A stretch of 12,834 nucleotides of DNA from NCBI GenBank assembly GCA_964419225.1, contig CAYQPF010000149.1, forward strand, positions 1 to 12,834, read 5' to 3'. Position numbers and translations under genes: made by a program. The stretch is from CAYQPF01 sp964419225. Its GTDB lineage: Bacteria; Cloacimonadota; Cloacimonadia; Cloacimonadales; CAYQPF01. Below the pieces are notes generated by a model. That model ran no database searches and had not been told where the DNA came from. It saw nothing but the letters and a program-made list of their open reading frames with translations. Below are positions 1-6,641 of the stretch, piece by piece (the stretch's first letter is position 1; the number at the start of each line of letters is the position of its first letter).

Positions 1-54
1 TGTAACTGGCCCCATATGCTCCAGAATAGTGGCCCTATATCACCAGAATAGTCA
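1..54. mobile_element. Probable terminal end of an IS21-family element
   Basis: Two tandem, nearly identical repeats of about 22 bp occupy 7-29 and 30-51; both begin TGGCCC and end CCAGAATAG. They are followed by TCA, so the block ends in CA at 53-54, exactly where IS66 coding sequence begins. Multiple short repeats at a terminus with TG...CA outer bases are typical of IS21-family ends. The rest of the element (istA/istB) would lie to the left, outside the window. The family name is an inference from end structure only; another element or a simple tandem repeat remains possible. Confidence 0.5.
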
Positions 55-234
55 GAGGTAGTTCTTTCTTCCTATTGCCAACGGACGGATGGCATTCTCA
101 ACAAGGTTGTTGTCTATCCTGTATCTGCCGTCAAGGTGATACCTTGAGAGCTTTGGGAAGAGAGAGTAGGTATATATTATTGCCGTTGAACAGTCTGTAA
201 AAGAGAGCATCTGATTTTTTTTCAGGTTACGGTG
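55..234 (-). pseudogene. IS66-family transposase (TnpC), C-terminal remnant
   Basis: Reading the minus strand from 234 to 55 gives about 58 codons that include YTYSLFPKLSRYHLDGRYRI followed by DNNLVENAIRPLAIGRKN. This is the region around the last catalytic glutamate (E of VENAIRP) of IS66-family DDE transposases. The remnant is preceded in frame by a stop codon (237-235) and is cut off after GRKNYL, where the IS21-like end joins. Intact IS66 transposases are about 500 residues, so nearly 90 percent is missing and it cannot be active. The residues just upstream (around 185-230) are poorly conserved, so the 5' breakpoint is approximate. Confidence 0.85.
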
Positions 235-472
235 TTAACAGGAATCAAAAATAGTTCTTCGTCATGATTATATCGCCGTTAAGCAACGGAATGTTAGAGG
301 GGCTAGTTAATTGATTTAAAAAATATAAAAAGGCAAATGTGCGGAAGAGCAGGTTTTGAACTCCTAAGAATAAAGGTTACGCTGGTTATTTCCGGATAGA
401 GTTCCACCTAATTTGACGAAGAACCCGATAGCTCCGGATTATTCAGGTGAAAATCGGGAGAGGAAGAAAAGT
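235..472. other. Non-coding junction downstream of the CBASS-like operon
   Basis: No plausible gene is visible here. The stretch contains a small perfect hairpin, CCGTT-AAGC-AACGG (273-286), without a following T tract. It also contains the left arm of the long-range inverted repeat (425-445). A weak possible terminator for the minus-strand operon is formed by CCCGAT (424-429) and ATCGGG (453-458), separated by 23 nt and followed in the transcript by a T/C-rich stretch. Nothing else is recognisable. Confidence 0.4.
425..445 (+). repeat. Left arm of 21-bp long-range inverted repeat
   Basis: The 21-bp segment (core GCTCCGGATTATTCA at 431-445) matches the reverse complement of 6451-6471 at 20 of 21 positions; the one difference is A430 against G in the other arm. 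The two arms bracket the whole CBASS-like operon plus the divergent HTH-peptidase/PIN pair. Read along each outgoing transcript, both operons carry the same sequence in their 3' flank. Confidence 0.75.
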
Positions 473-1297
473 CTATATCTGCTCATCAACCTCTTCCCCG
501 ATATTTTTCAAGTAAGCATTTAGGTTTATCGCAGGTATCGTTCCGATTGCTTGTTGTAGGTACCTTGTTAATTGCATGAAGAATGTTACAAAAGAATGGT
601 CAGCAGCACTAAATTTAAGTTTATTAAACTGACGTTTAGAGTAAAATTCTAAGTAGACACCTTGCCCTACTTTTTTGATTTCTTCATTCGGATTGTAGTC
701 AATGTAAAAACTACCATAATCAGCAATACACCCCAAATCAATACTTTTTAAGTTTTCTAACGATTTGAAGTGCTTTTCTATAGTGTTGTTGTTTTCGTGT
801 GTAAAAGTGTTTGTACTGCATAATATACCACCAACTATTTTTGTTAAAGGGCGAGGGTCAAATTTTGTTCCGCCATTGATGAAACTTGCTGCTTCTCTTT
901 TAAGTACACGTACGCTTTCAATCTTTTCACCTGCATATTCAATGTAATTTTTATCTCCAACATTTCCTTGTATATCAGGTTTTACTTCAAAAACAGCATA
1001 CACGCCTTCGGCAGGTATGTAGTAAAAACCATTCTGATTAAAAATAAAAGGAGTAAACCAGTTATCGTAAATAACAATATCCATTTGTTGGCTGGTGTTA
1101 CCTTCGTGGTCTATTACGATAGCTTTATCAACACAATATCTGTTTGGCAAATATTTTCGTAACCATTCAATCCACGCGTTTTCTAAGGCATCGCCTTTTG
1201 AACCCGGGTGATCAATAAATTCCCTGTTAGTATTGAGTTGTGCAGACATTTGTTTCTGCATACCATTAAATAACTGTTTTAAATCTACTTTACTCAT
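473..1297 (-). CDS. DUF6602 protein, putative PD-(D/E)xK nuclease; candidate CBASS effector
   Basis: The 274-residue protein matches what I know of DUF6602: an N-terminal helix ending in HPGSKGDALENAW (about 30-42) followed by WLRKYLPNRY. The arrangement E39, then D73 in QMDIVIYD, then E104-V-K106 in YAVFEVK fits a PD-(D/E)xK nuclease core, so DNA cleavage is the best guess; no experiment on this family is known to me. The C-terminal half (about 120-274) has no motif I recognise and could hold a ligand sensor. A longer reading frame opens at 1342, but I chose ATG 1297 because ATGAGTAA overlaps the stop of the upstream cap3 gene by 8 bp, a translational-coupling arrangement. It is the last gene of the operon and the only candidate effector, since no phospholipase, membrane, SAVED or HNH gene is present. 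Confidence 0.75.
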   Translation of the reverse strand: MSKVDLKQLFNGMQKQMSAQLNTNREFIDHPGSKGDALENAWIEWLRKYLPNRYCVDKAIVIDHEGNTSQQMDIVIYDNWFTPFIFNQNGFYYIPAEGVYAVFEVKPDIQGNVGDKNYIEYAGEKIESVRVLKREAASFINGGTKFDPRPLTKIVGGILCSTNTFTHENNNTIEKHFKSLENLKSIDLGCIADYGSFYIDYNPNEEIKKVGQGVYLEFYSKRQFNKLKFSAADHSFVTFFMQLTRYLQQAIGTIPAINLNAYLKNIGEEVDEQI

Positions 1298-1754
1298 ATC
1301 TATATAATTTATTATCAAACCAAACATAAAAACCAAAATCAACTTTTGTATTGGAATAACCTATTATCAGCAAAACAGGATTGGTAAGGCAAGTATTTTG
1401 ATTGCTTATTATGGTGTTTATGGCCGTAATATCTGTTAAACTTGGAAGAGGACTATTGTCGGGGTGAGTATGCCATTCGCCAACGTAAAATTTCTTGGGA
1501 TCTTCTTCATAGTAATTACTGAGTTTTTTATGAATGCCTTTTGTGCTTCTTTCAAAGGAGTATTTTGATGCTTTGTATCTTTTAGGCAATATCGTATCTG
1601 TAATGTGTAAATCCTTATTTTCATCAGAGTAATAGCCAATCAAAAAACCGCCATACTCATTAGGGTAATGTTTTTTCCCATTTTCAACGAGGCTGTTTAG
1701 TAAATCATCGTCAGCTTCAATACTCAATCCTATTTTCTCTATTCTTAAAATCAA
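1290..1754 (-). CDS. cap3: Cap3-like JAMM/Mov34 isopeptidase of type II CBASS
   Basis: The 154-residue protein has the complete JAMM zinc-protease signature: E33 in NEYGGFLIGYY, H95 and H97 in EWHTHPDN, and S105-x-x-D108 in PSLTD. Cap3 proteins cleave the bond that Cap2 makes between the CD-NTase C-terminus and its target, so this gene is the reversing partner of the neighbouring E2-E1 protein. The start is a TTG (1754-1752) that shares bases with the TGA stop of cap2 (1753-1751), giving TTGA. No methionine codon occurs anywhere later in the frame, so no ATG start is possible and the N-terminal strands of the fold would be lost with any later start. Translation is probably coupled to cap2. 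Family assignment is firm; the role follows from context. Confidence 0.9.
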   Translation of the reverse strand: MILRIEKIGLSIEADDDLLNSLVENGKKHYPNEYGGFLIGYYSDENKDLHITDTILPKRYKASKYSFERSTKGIHKKLSNYYEEDPKKFYVGEWHTHPDNSPLPSLTDITAINTIISNQNTCLTNPVLLIIGYSNTKVDFGFYVWFDNKLYRYE

Positions 1755-3421
1755 AATTCTTTTAGGTTAAGGGTAAGACAATCTTTATCATAAGTTTCAA
1801 TAACAAAATTCCTTAGTGCTTGATCTTGCTCTAATCTTAAATTGATGTGCTTAATAGCAAACTGAACGAGAGTGTTTATATCGTTGTAAGAAGCCTTGAA
1901 TGTCGGATTCCAACAGCCTGTTGGGTTATGTAAATCATCAATATCAAACTGTAAAACATTCCCATTGAATTGTGTGCTAATAAATTCATATCTATTTTGT
2001 TCAGTAGAACATACAAATTGCTTTGCGTGATTTGATATTGAAAAGTTCAAAAGCGTTGAGTTTATATTTAACCGACTTAATAAATAAAGCAAATCGTTAT
2101 CAGCAGAACAATCAAAAATCACATCGTATTCATTAAGACGTTTTTCTATTTCTGTTTTTATGGTAGTGTCTGTTAAATGAGATTTTAGGAAGAAATCAAA
2201 TGTTTCTGAAAACTCATAACCGCCATTTGTTGGTTCAAAAAAAGGCGATATTAAACACAACTCATTTATCAAATCGTTGGTTTTGTTGATTATTCCTGTA
2301 AAGAATGAATATTCTGACCTGCAAACATTTTCAGGTTCTTTTATATCGTAATCAAAGAAATCAACTTTTGTGCAACCGCTTCTTACCAAGGTTTTGGCAA
2401 CAATACTCCCGATAGCACCAATTCCGATGATCAAAATTTTACCGTTAGTGAGTTTTTTATTTAATCGCCCTCGTCCAAAAAAATACTTGTATGAACAATT
2501 TCTTGTCATAGCCCAATCAATGGTTCTGTCGCCGTCTATCATTGTGAGCCATTGCTGATTTACTTTTGCACCATAAATTGGGAAGTTGCCAATTTCCAAC
2601 ATAATGACTTGCCAGTGAATTTCTGTATCGGTTATATTATAGCCAATCAACAACGGTACTTGTTTCCCTTTTTCTTTTGTAGCACTTTTCTCTATTGAAT
2701 GAAGAAATTTTAAGAAATCCTGCGGTAATAACGTTTCAAATTCATTCCAATTATCGAAAATCCAACGTTGATTTTTTGAGGGAACATCTTTCAAAAAAAT
2801 AAACAATCCCGCACTTTTGGGTAAAGATTTTAGCTGAAAATTCCAATTCACACAAACCAACTGTTTTCTATTTCTGTCATAGAACTTTTGTACAATGTTA
2901 CTGTTTATTTGATCTTTATAGAATGCACCATTACCAAGTGTTGAATAATCTACAAACCCATATTGGTTCTTTCTAAAAGTATATTCAACTTCATTAAAGA
3001 AAAAAGCAAAATGACTGCCTTTCAATGCTTTTTCAGAAACAATTAAATGCTCGTAATGTGTGTCAGTATTTTTATTTATGTAATACTGCTTTATCCAAGC
3101 CTTCACTGAGGCAATGTCGTAATCTAATTTTTCTGATAACACTGGGCTGTGTGCTGTATGAATGCAAATAGAGCCGTTACCCATAATATGCTTATATTCC
3201 AATAGCTCGTCATTAGAAAATTTAATGGTTTCCGTATCGTGGCTTTTGAATGGGTATTGCGGACTAATAGAAACATCAAAATTCAATGCCTGTTCCAAGC
3301 CTTCAACAAAAACAGAAATACACCCGTCAATGTCAAACTTACCTTGTTCAAAGGGCTTAATAAGTTTGACATCAGGAATACTCTCTATTACTGTATTGAT
3401 TTCACTAACTCTATCACTCAT
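1751..3421 (-). CDS. cap2: Cap2-like E2-E1 fusion (ThiF-type) of type II CBASS
   Basis: The 556-residue protein has an N-terminal E2-like domain with the active-site region HIMGNGSICIHT (H78, presumed catalytic C86). A middle linker region (about 150-320) separates it from a C-terminal E1/ThiF adenylating domain with nucleotide loop GIGAIG (333-338), DYD (357-359), R368 and DCSADN (437-442). GCWNPTF contains C503, which I take as the E1 thioester cysteine. In characterised type II CBASS this fusion adenylates the C-terminus of the CD-NTase, passes it as a thioester from E1 to E2 and conjugates it to targets, priming second-messenger synthesis. Length and domain order fit the family. The gene starts 5 bp after the CD-NTase stop and ends overlapping cap3, so all four genes form one operon. 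Confidence 0.92.
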   Translation of the reverse strand: MSDRVSEINTVIESIPDVKLIKPFEQGKFDIDGCISVFVEGLEQALNFDVSISPQYPFKSHDTETIKFSNDELLEYKHIMGNGSICIHTAHSPVLSEKLDYDIASVKAWIKQYYINKNTDTHYEHLIVSEKALKGSHFAFFFNEVEYTFRKNQYGFVDYSTLGNGAFYKDQINSNIVQKFYDRNRKQLVCVNWNFQLKSLPKSAGLFIFLKDVPSKNQRWIFDNWNEFETLLPQDFLKFLHSIEKSATKEKGKQVPLLIGYNITDTEIHWQVIMLEIGNFPIYGAKVNQQWLTMIDGDRTIDWAMTRNCSYKYFFGRGRLNKKLTNGKILIIGIGAIGSIVAKTLVRSGCTKVDFFDYDIKEPENVCRSEYSFFTGIINKTNDLINELCLISPFFEPTNGGYEFSETFDFFLKSHLTDTTIKTEIEKRLNEYDVIFDCSADNDLLYLLSRLNINSTLLNFSISNHAKQFVCSTEQNRYEFISTQFNGNVLQFDIDDLHNPTGCWNPTFKASYNDINTLVQFAIKHINLRLEQDQALRNFVIETYDKDCLTLNLKEF

Positions 3422-3426
3422 CTTTC

Positions 3427-4395
3427 TTATCCAAAGTTTAATTTCGGAGGAGGCACAGGCATGCCGCCATTAGTACCATATTTGTTTTTATCTTCTTCTT
3501 TGAACTTTGGATTTTCAGGAAAGTAAATTTTGATGTTCTCATCGTTTTCTTCAATCCTGTCAAGCATATTTTTCATATCGTTAGCTAACTGCTGCTTTTC
3601 GCTGTCTGTTAGGGTGTCGGCTAAATTATTTGAACTATTACCCGGGTCTTTGAGTGTAAATCCGTCATTGGTTACATTGTCTTTGATGTATTCCATTACA
3701 GCTTTTAGCTTATCCCAAAGATTACCTGTGATTGTTTTACTATCAAAAGCCTTTATGGTGGCGAGTTCTAGAAAAAATGATTTGGTTGGGTAGTTATACT
3801 TTGTATTCTTCCAAACCTTTAAGAGACGGATTATTTTTCTGATAGAATCCTTTTCCTTGTCAGCCCTATCTTTGATATTGCTGATTTGTGACTGTACATT
3901 TGTCTTAATACGCTCACTATCCGCAGCAAATTTACCATATTTGTAGTAAACATATAAGTTCAGGTTTTCATCGTCCTTGTATTGGTCTTGATTTAATTCT
4001 CTACCCGGCACAACGTCAATTTTTATTTTATCTCCGTCGCTATCAGTATAAAATTCCAGCCCGATTGATACTTTCTGCTTTCTTACTTCGGCATCGTTCT
4101 TATACTTATCGTAGAGAAAATTGTAAACGGTTTCGTACATTTCTTTCAATGTACCATTTGACCCAAAGGCATTACGTTTAAATGGTGAAACCAAATCAAA
4201 ATCAAATTTGGTATTGATAGCGGTGTTCTTTGCATAGGAACCCGAGTTGAACGGAGCATACACATTGCTCCCGTATTCTGTTTCTAAAGCTTCCTTAATC
4301 TCATTCTTCTTTTGAGTGTGTTTGTCTAAAAGCTCTTTCTCTTTGGTAATTTGATGTGTTTTAATTACCGTGTCTAAGTGTAAATTTTTATCCAT
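3427..4395 (-). CDS. CD-NTase (cGAS/DncV-like cyclic oligonucleotide synthase)
   Basis: With the start at 4395 the protein has 322 residues. It shows the nucleotidyltransferase signature GSYAKNTAI (G52-S53), the first two metal-binding aspartates in KFDFDLV (D65, D67) and the third in IKIDVVPG (D127), plus the helical C-terminal part containing NLADTLTDSEKQQL that is usual in bacterial CD-NTases. It should produce a cyclic di- or trinucleotide; which one cannot be read from sequence. The polar tail is proline-rich (MPVPPPKLNFG) and ends in glycine, as expected for a Cap2 substrate. An upstream in-frame ATG at 4434 would add 13 residues. I prefer 4395 because a promoter-like -7 box lies at 4441-4448, leaving almost no leader for 4434. 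First gene of the CBASS-like operon. Confidence 0.92.
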   Translation of the reverse strand: MDKNLHLDTVIKTHQITKEKELLDKHTQKKNEIKEALETEYGSNVYAPFNSGSYAKNTAINTKFDFDLVSPFKRNAFGSNGTLKEMYETVYNFLYDKYKNDAEVRKQKVSIGLEFYTDSDGDKIKIDVVPGRELNQDQYKDDENLNLYVYYKYGKFAADSERIKTNVQSQISNIKDRADKEKDSIRKIIRLLKVWKNTKYNYPTKSFFLELATIKAFDSKTITGNLWDKLKAVMEYIKDNVTNDGFTLKDPGNSSNNLADTLTDSEKQQLANDMKNMLDRIEENDENIKIYFPENPKFKEEDKNKYGTNGGMPVPPPKLNFG

Positions 4396-4440
4396 GACGA
4401 AATTGTTTTTATTTTTGAATGCACCCATTTGCATCTAAAA

Positions 4441-4448
4441 GTAAAGTT
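4441..4448 (-). promoter_or_regulatory. Candidate -7 element for the CBASS-like operon
   Basis: On the minus strand these bases read TAACTTTA, one mismatch from TAnnTTTG. Transcription would begin near 4436, leaving about 40 nt of leader before the ATG at 4395. No convincing -33 element is visible, which could mean a weak or regulated promoter. Confidence 0.4.
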
Positions 4449-4596
4449 ACAAAACATATGCCAAATAGAAAATCTGTCAATCAACTATTGTAAACTGACA
4501 AATTTATATCATATTCGGTAAAAATGACAGTATTTAATTGTCTTATCAGTATGAAAGAATGTCATAGTTACAAATTTGCGTAATGTATGGCACATT

Positions 4597-4630
4597 TATT
4601 GCGTATTTGTAAACTAAAATATTACATTTG
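4597..4630 (+). promoter_or_regulatory. Bacteroidota-type promoter for the HTH-peptidase/PIN operon
   Basis: TACATTTG at 4623-4630 matches the Bacteroidota -7 consensus TAnnTTTG exactly. TATTG at 4597-4601, 21 bp upstream, is a reasonable -33 element. The start codon at 4651 leaves a short leader of about 12-15 nt. Confidence 0.65.
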
Positions 4631-4650
4631 TACCATAATTAAAATAAACA

Positions 4651-5715
4651 ATGGAAATTAAAGCGGTATTTACAGAAAGATTTAAGTCAGCCCGTTTGAT
4701 GAAAGGATTTTCATTGCAAGATTTGGCTGACGCCTTGGGTAATCAGTTATCTCGTCAGGCATTGCACCGTTACGAGAAAGGAGAAGTAATTCCCGATGCT
4801 GAAAAAATCAACCTGTTAAGCAAAGCATTAAATGTAACCCCAGATTACTTTTTCAGAACTACCAGAGTGGAATTAAGCGAAGTTGAGTTTCGGAAGTTAA
4901 ATAAGGTACCACAGAGAGAGGCTTCGATAATCAAAGAAATTACTAAGGAGAAACTTTCACGGTATTTAGAATTAGAAGAAATTTTGGGTTTATCAGTCGA
5001 TTTTAAAAACCCTTTAGAAGGTATTGGAAAAGTTACTACTTACGAGCAGGTAAACGAAGCAGCAAAAAAAATAAGAGCAGAGTGGGATCTAGGGAATGGG
5101 GCAGTCTTCAATGTTGTTGAACTCTTAGAGGACAATAACATTAAAGTTGTCGATTTGAGAGTTAATGACGATTTTGACGGCTTGCAAACGTTTGTAAATG
5201 GCAGTATTCCTGTTGTGGCATACAATGCCAACAAGATAAGCAAGCCTGACAGAATACGTTTTACTCTTTTACACGAGTTAGCACACTTGCTATTAGAATT
5301 TGGCGATGTACCCGAACGACAAAAAGAAACTTTGTGTCATCAGTTTGCTGGAGCAATGTTATTACCCGAAGAAACCATTAAAGCAGAATTGGGCGAGCAT
5401 AGAAATAAACTTTCATCGTTAGAAATAGGCAATATCAAAAAACAATACGGTATCTCTATGCAAGCTATCGTAATGCGGGCAAAAGATTGTGGCATCATTA
5501 ACGAGCATTACACCAAGCAATTTTTCTTTCTAATCAAACAAATGAATTGGAAAGTAGATGAACCCGTAGAATATCAGGGAGTGGAAGAAAGCAATCGTTT
5601 TGAACAGCTTTTATTTCGGGCTTTGATAGAAGACCAAATTTCAATGTCCAAAGCAGCTTCATTATCTAATCAATCTTTGGCAGAATTTAAAAAAGAACAT
5701 CAACCGATGTTTTAA
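4651..5715 (+). CDS. HTH (XRE) plus ImmA/IrrE metallopeptidase fusion regulator
   Basis: The 354-residue protein starts with an XRE helix-turn-helix (about 7-68: SLQDLADALGNQLSRQALHR and PDYFF). A linker follows (about 70-150), then a COG2856/ImmA-IrrE zinc peptidase domain with H208-E-L-A-H212 and a likely third ligand, E226, in the helix ending HQFAGAMLLPEE. In this superfamily the peptidase cleaves a DNA-binding partner or itself to relieve repression; here both functions are in one chain. It is divergent from the CBASS-like operon, so it may act as a fused counterpart of the CapH (repressor) and CapP (peptidase) pair that controls some CBASS loci. The next gene, 36 bp downstream, is a PIN protein, so an antitoxin role is the main alternative; both could be true. 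Confidence 0.88.
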   Translation: MEIKAVFTERFKSARLMKGFSLQDLADALGNQLSRQALHRYEKGEVIPDAEKINLLSKALNVTPDYFFRTTRVELSEVEFRKLNKVPQREASIIKEITKEKLSRYLELEEILGLSVDFKNPLEGIGKVTTYEQVNEAAKKIRAEWDLGNGAVFNVVELLEDNNIKVVDLRVNDDFDGLQTFVNGSIPVVAYNANKISKPDRIRFTLLHELAHLLLEFGDVPERQKETLCHQFAGAMLLPEETIKAELGEHRNKLSSLEIGNIKKQYGISMQAIVMRAKDCGIINEHYTKQFFFLIKQMNWKVDEPVEYQGVEESNRFEQLLFRALIEDQISMSKAASLSNQSLAEFKKEHQPMF

Positions 5716-5751
5716 TCCCATAATCCCTTATGATAATTCTGTATTCAAGAG

Positions 5752-6264
5752 ATGAAAATAATAATTGCTGTAACAGATGCTAATATTTTTATTGATTTGT
5801 ACTATTTAGGATTGACAAATTCTTTTTTTAATCTTGATTTAGAAATACATACTACTTCCGCTGTTTTATACGAGTTGTATTCCGACCAACAGGAAATACT
5901 CCGAGCCTATCAGTCTGTTGGTAGGCTTGAAGTTCATAATTTACAGGAACGGGATTTTATAGAAATTTATTCTGAAGCATATCCGAAATCCTTGTCAGAA
6001 GCCGACAAATCAGTTTTATACATCGCCAACAAAATAAATGCTTGTGTATTAAGTAGTGATAAGGCATTACGAAATTGTGCTAAAAACAAGGACATTGAAT
6101 GTCACGGTATGATTTGGATTTTTGATAAACTTGTGGAAACATCTGTTCTAACGCCAAAAGAGGCAGCAAGTAAATTGAAACAACTTGTAGCTACTAATTT
6201 CATTTTTCAGAATAATCAACAATTAGTAGCAGAAATAGAAAAACGATTAATGATTTGGAAATAG
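5752..6264 (+). CDS. PIN-domain protein, putative RNase toxin
   Basis: The 170-residue protein has the four spaced acidic residues of a PIN nuclease: D9 in VTDANIFIDLYYLG, E41 in SAVLYELYS, D85 in LSEADKSVLYIANK and D103 in VLSSDKALRN. PIN proteins are mostly metal-dependent ribonucleases, often toxins of type II toxin-antitoxin pairs. The C-terminal helical extension (about 130-170) is longer than in minimal VapC toxins. It follows the HTH-ImmA gene by 36 bp on the same strand with no promoter visible between, so the two are probably one operon. XRE/ImmA and PIN-like pairs have been proposed as toxin-antitoxin modules, which is the simplest reading. No typical small VapB-like antitoxin is present. 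Confidence 0.82.
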   Translation: MKIIIAVTDANIFIDLYYLGLTNSFFNLDLEIHTTSAVLYELYSDQQEILRAYQSVGRLEVHNLQERDFIEIYSEAYPKSLSEADKSVLYIANKINACVLSSDKALRNCAKNKDIECHGMIWIFDKLVETSVLTPKEAASKLKQLVATNFIFQNNQQLVAEIEKRLMIWK

Positions 6265-6641
6265 CTACACAACCAGAATGCTCAACGTATAAAGAAAAAC
6301 CCATCTGCTAAAAATTTATGTTCCACGTAGTGCCTAACCTGAAGTCTATATTGAACTACATCTCAGACAGTTTTGCTTGAAAGTATACAACAATTCGTAA
6401 AAAGATAACAATAAACTCACTACTACACACGCTTAGCTTAATGTCAGAAATGAATAATCCGGAGCCATCGGTCCCACTTTCTCCGGACTAAACGGCGCCA
6501 GTAAATCCAGCCGCAAATGACGCTATTTTTAGAGAATAATTTACTCTATAGCAGTAGGTGCAAGTACGAAAACCGACCCTGCAACGTTTAATTTTGTCAT
6601 GCGGTGAATAATCAATTTATTCGTTGCAAATTATCCTGCGA
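6265..6641. other. 377-bp gap holding the right boundary of the CBASS block
   Basis: No supported gene is seen. The right arm of the long-range inverted repeat is at 6451-6471. A 16-codon open frame (6441-6491, beginning MSEMNNPEPSV) covers that arm, and the left arm has a related reading on the minus strand (NNPEL...), so both arms might derive from the 3' end of one older coding sequence that I do not recognise. No T-rich hairpin terminator is evident after the PIN gene. Confidence 0.4.
6451..6471 (-). repeat. Right arm of 21-bp long-range inverted repeat
   Basis: This is the partner of 425-445, with 20 of 21 positions complementary and one transition. Similarity may extend weakly outward for another 10-15 bp (a G-A-A run about 8-10 bp beyond each arm) but stops at once on the inner side, as expected for element termini or for remnants of flanking sequence rather than of the cargo. 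Confidence 0.75.

Larger units (their letters stand above)
4396..4650. promoter_or_regulatory. Divergent regulatory region with repeated TTGTAA-type motif
   Basis: This 255-bp gap separates two divergent operons. A motif of the form TTGTAAAC or TTTGTAAC occurs four times: minus strand at 4446-4453 and 4567-4574, plus strand at 4487-4496 and 4605-4615. The first overlaps the CBASS-side -7 box and the last lies 7 bp upstream of the other -7 box, which itself sits in the palindrome TACATTTGTA (4623-4632). A second pattern, TGTCA-N16-TGACA, spans 4475-4500, and TGACA recurs at 4525-4529. The positions fit operators of the adjacent HTH protein, but binding is inferred, not shown. Confidence 0.5.

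Noticed and set aside
273..286. Hairpin CCGTT-AAGC-AACGG as a rho-independent terminator
   Set aside because: The stem is only 5 bp and no T tract follows on either strand.
335..400. Possible tRNA T-arm (GGTTTTGAACTCC)
   Set aside because: No acceptor, D or anticodon stem can be formed around it.
765..1162. Plus-strand open frames opposite the DUF6602 gene (765-947 and 968-1162)
   Set aside because: They lie wholly antisense to a gene with clear family motifs, have no promoter or ribosome-binding site and encode no recognisable protein.
1298..1342. Longer start for the DUF6602 protein (adds a hydrophobic MILVFMFGLIINYI stretch)
   Set aside because: It would create a false membrane-like N-terminus inside the cap3 coding region; the ATG at 1297 overlaps the cap3 stop and begins the conserved domain.
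3162..3793. Plus-strand open frames over the cap2/CD-NTase junction
   Set aside because: Antisense shadows of two strongly supported genes; their hydrophobic runs come from reverse-strand codon bias.
6332..6338. GCCTAAC, a perfect RYYYAAC match, as an attC site after the PIN gene
   Set aside because: No complementary GTTAGGC-like partner or L-box pair is present within 150 bp; a 7-base match alone is expected by chance.
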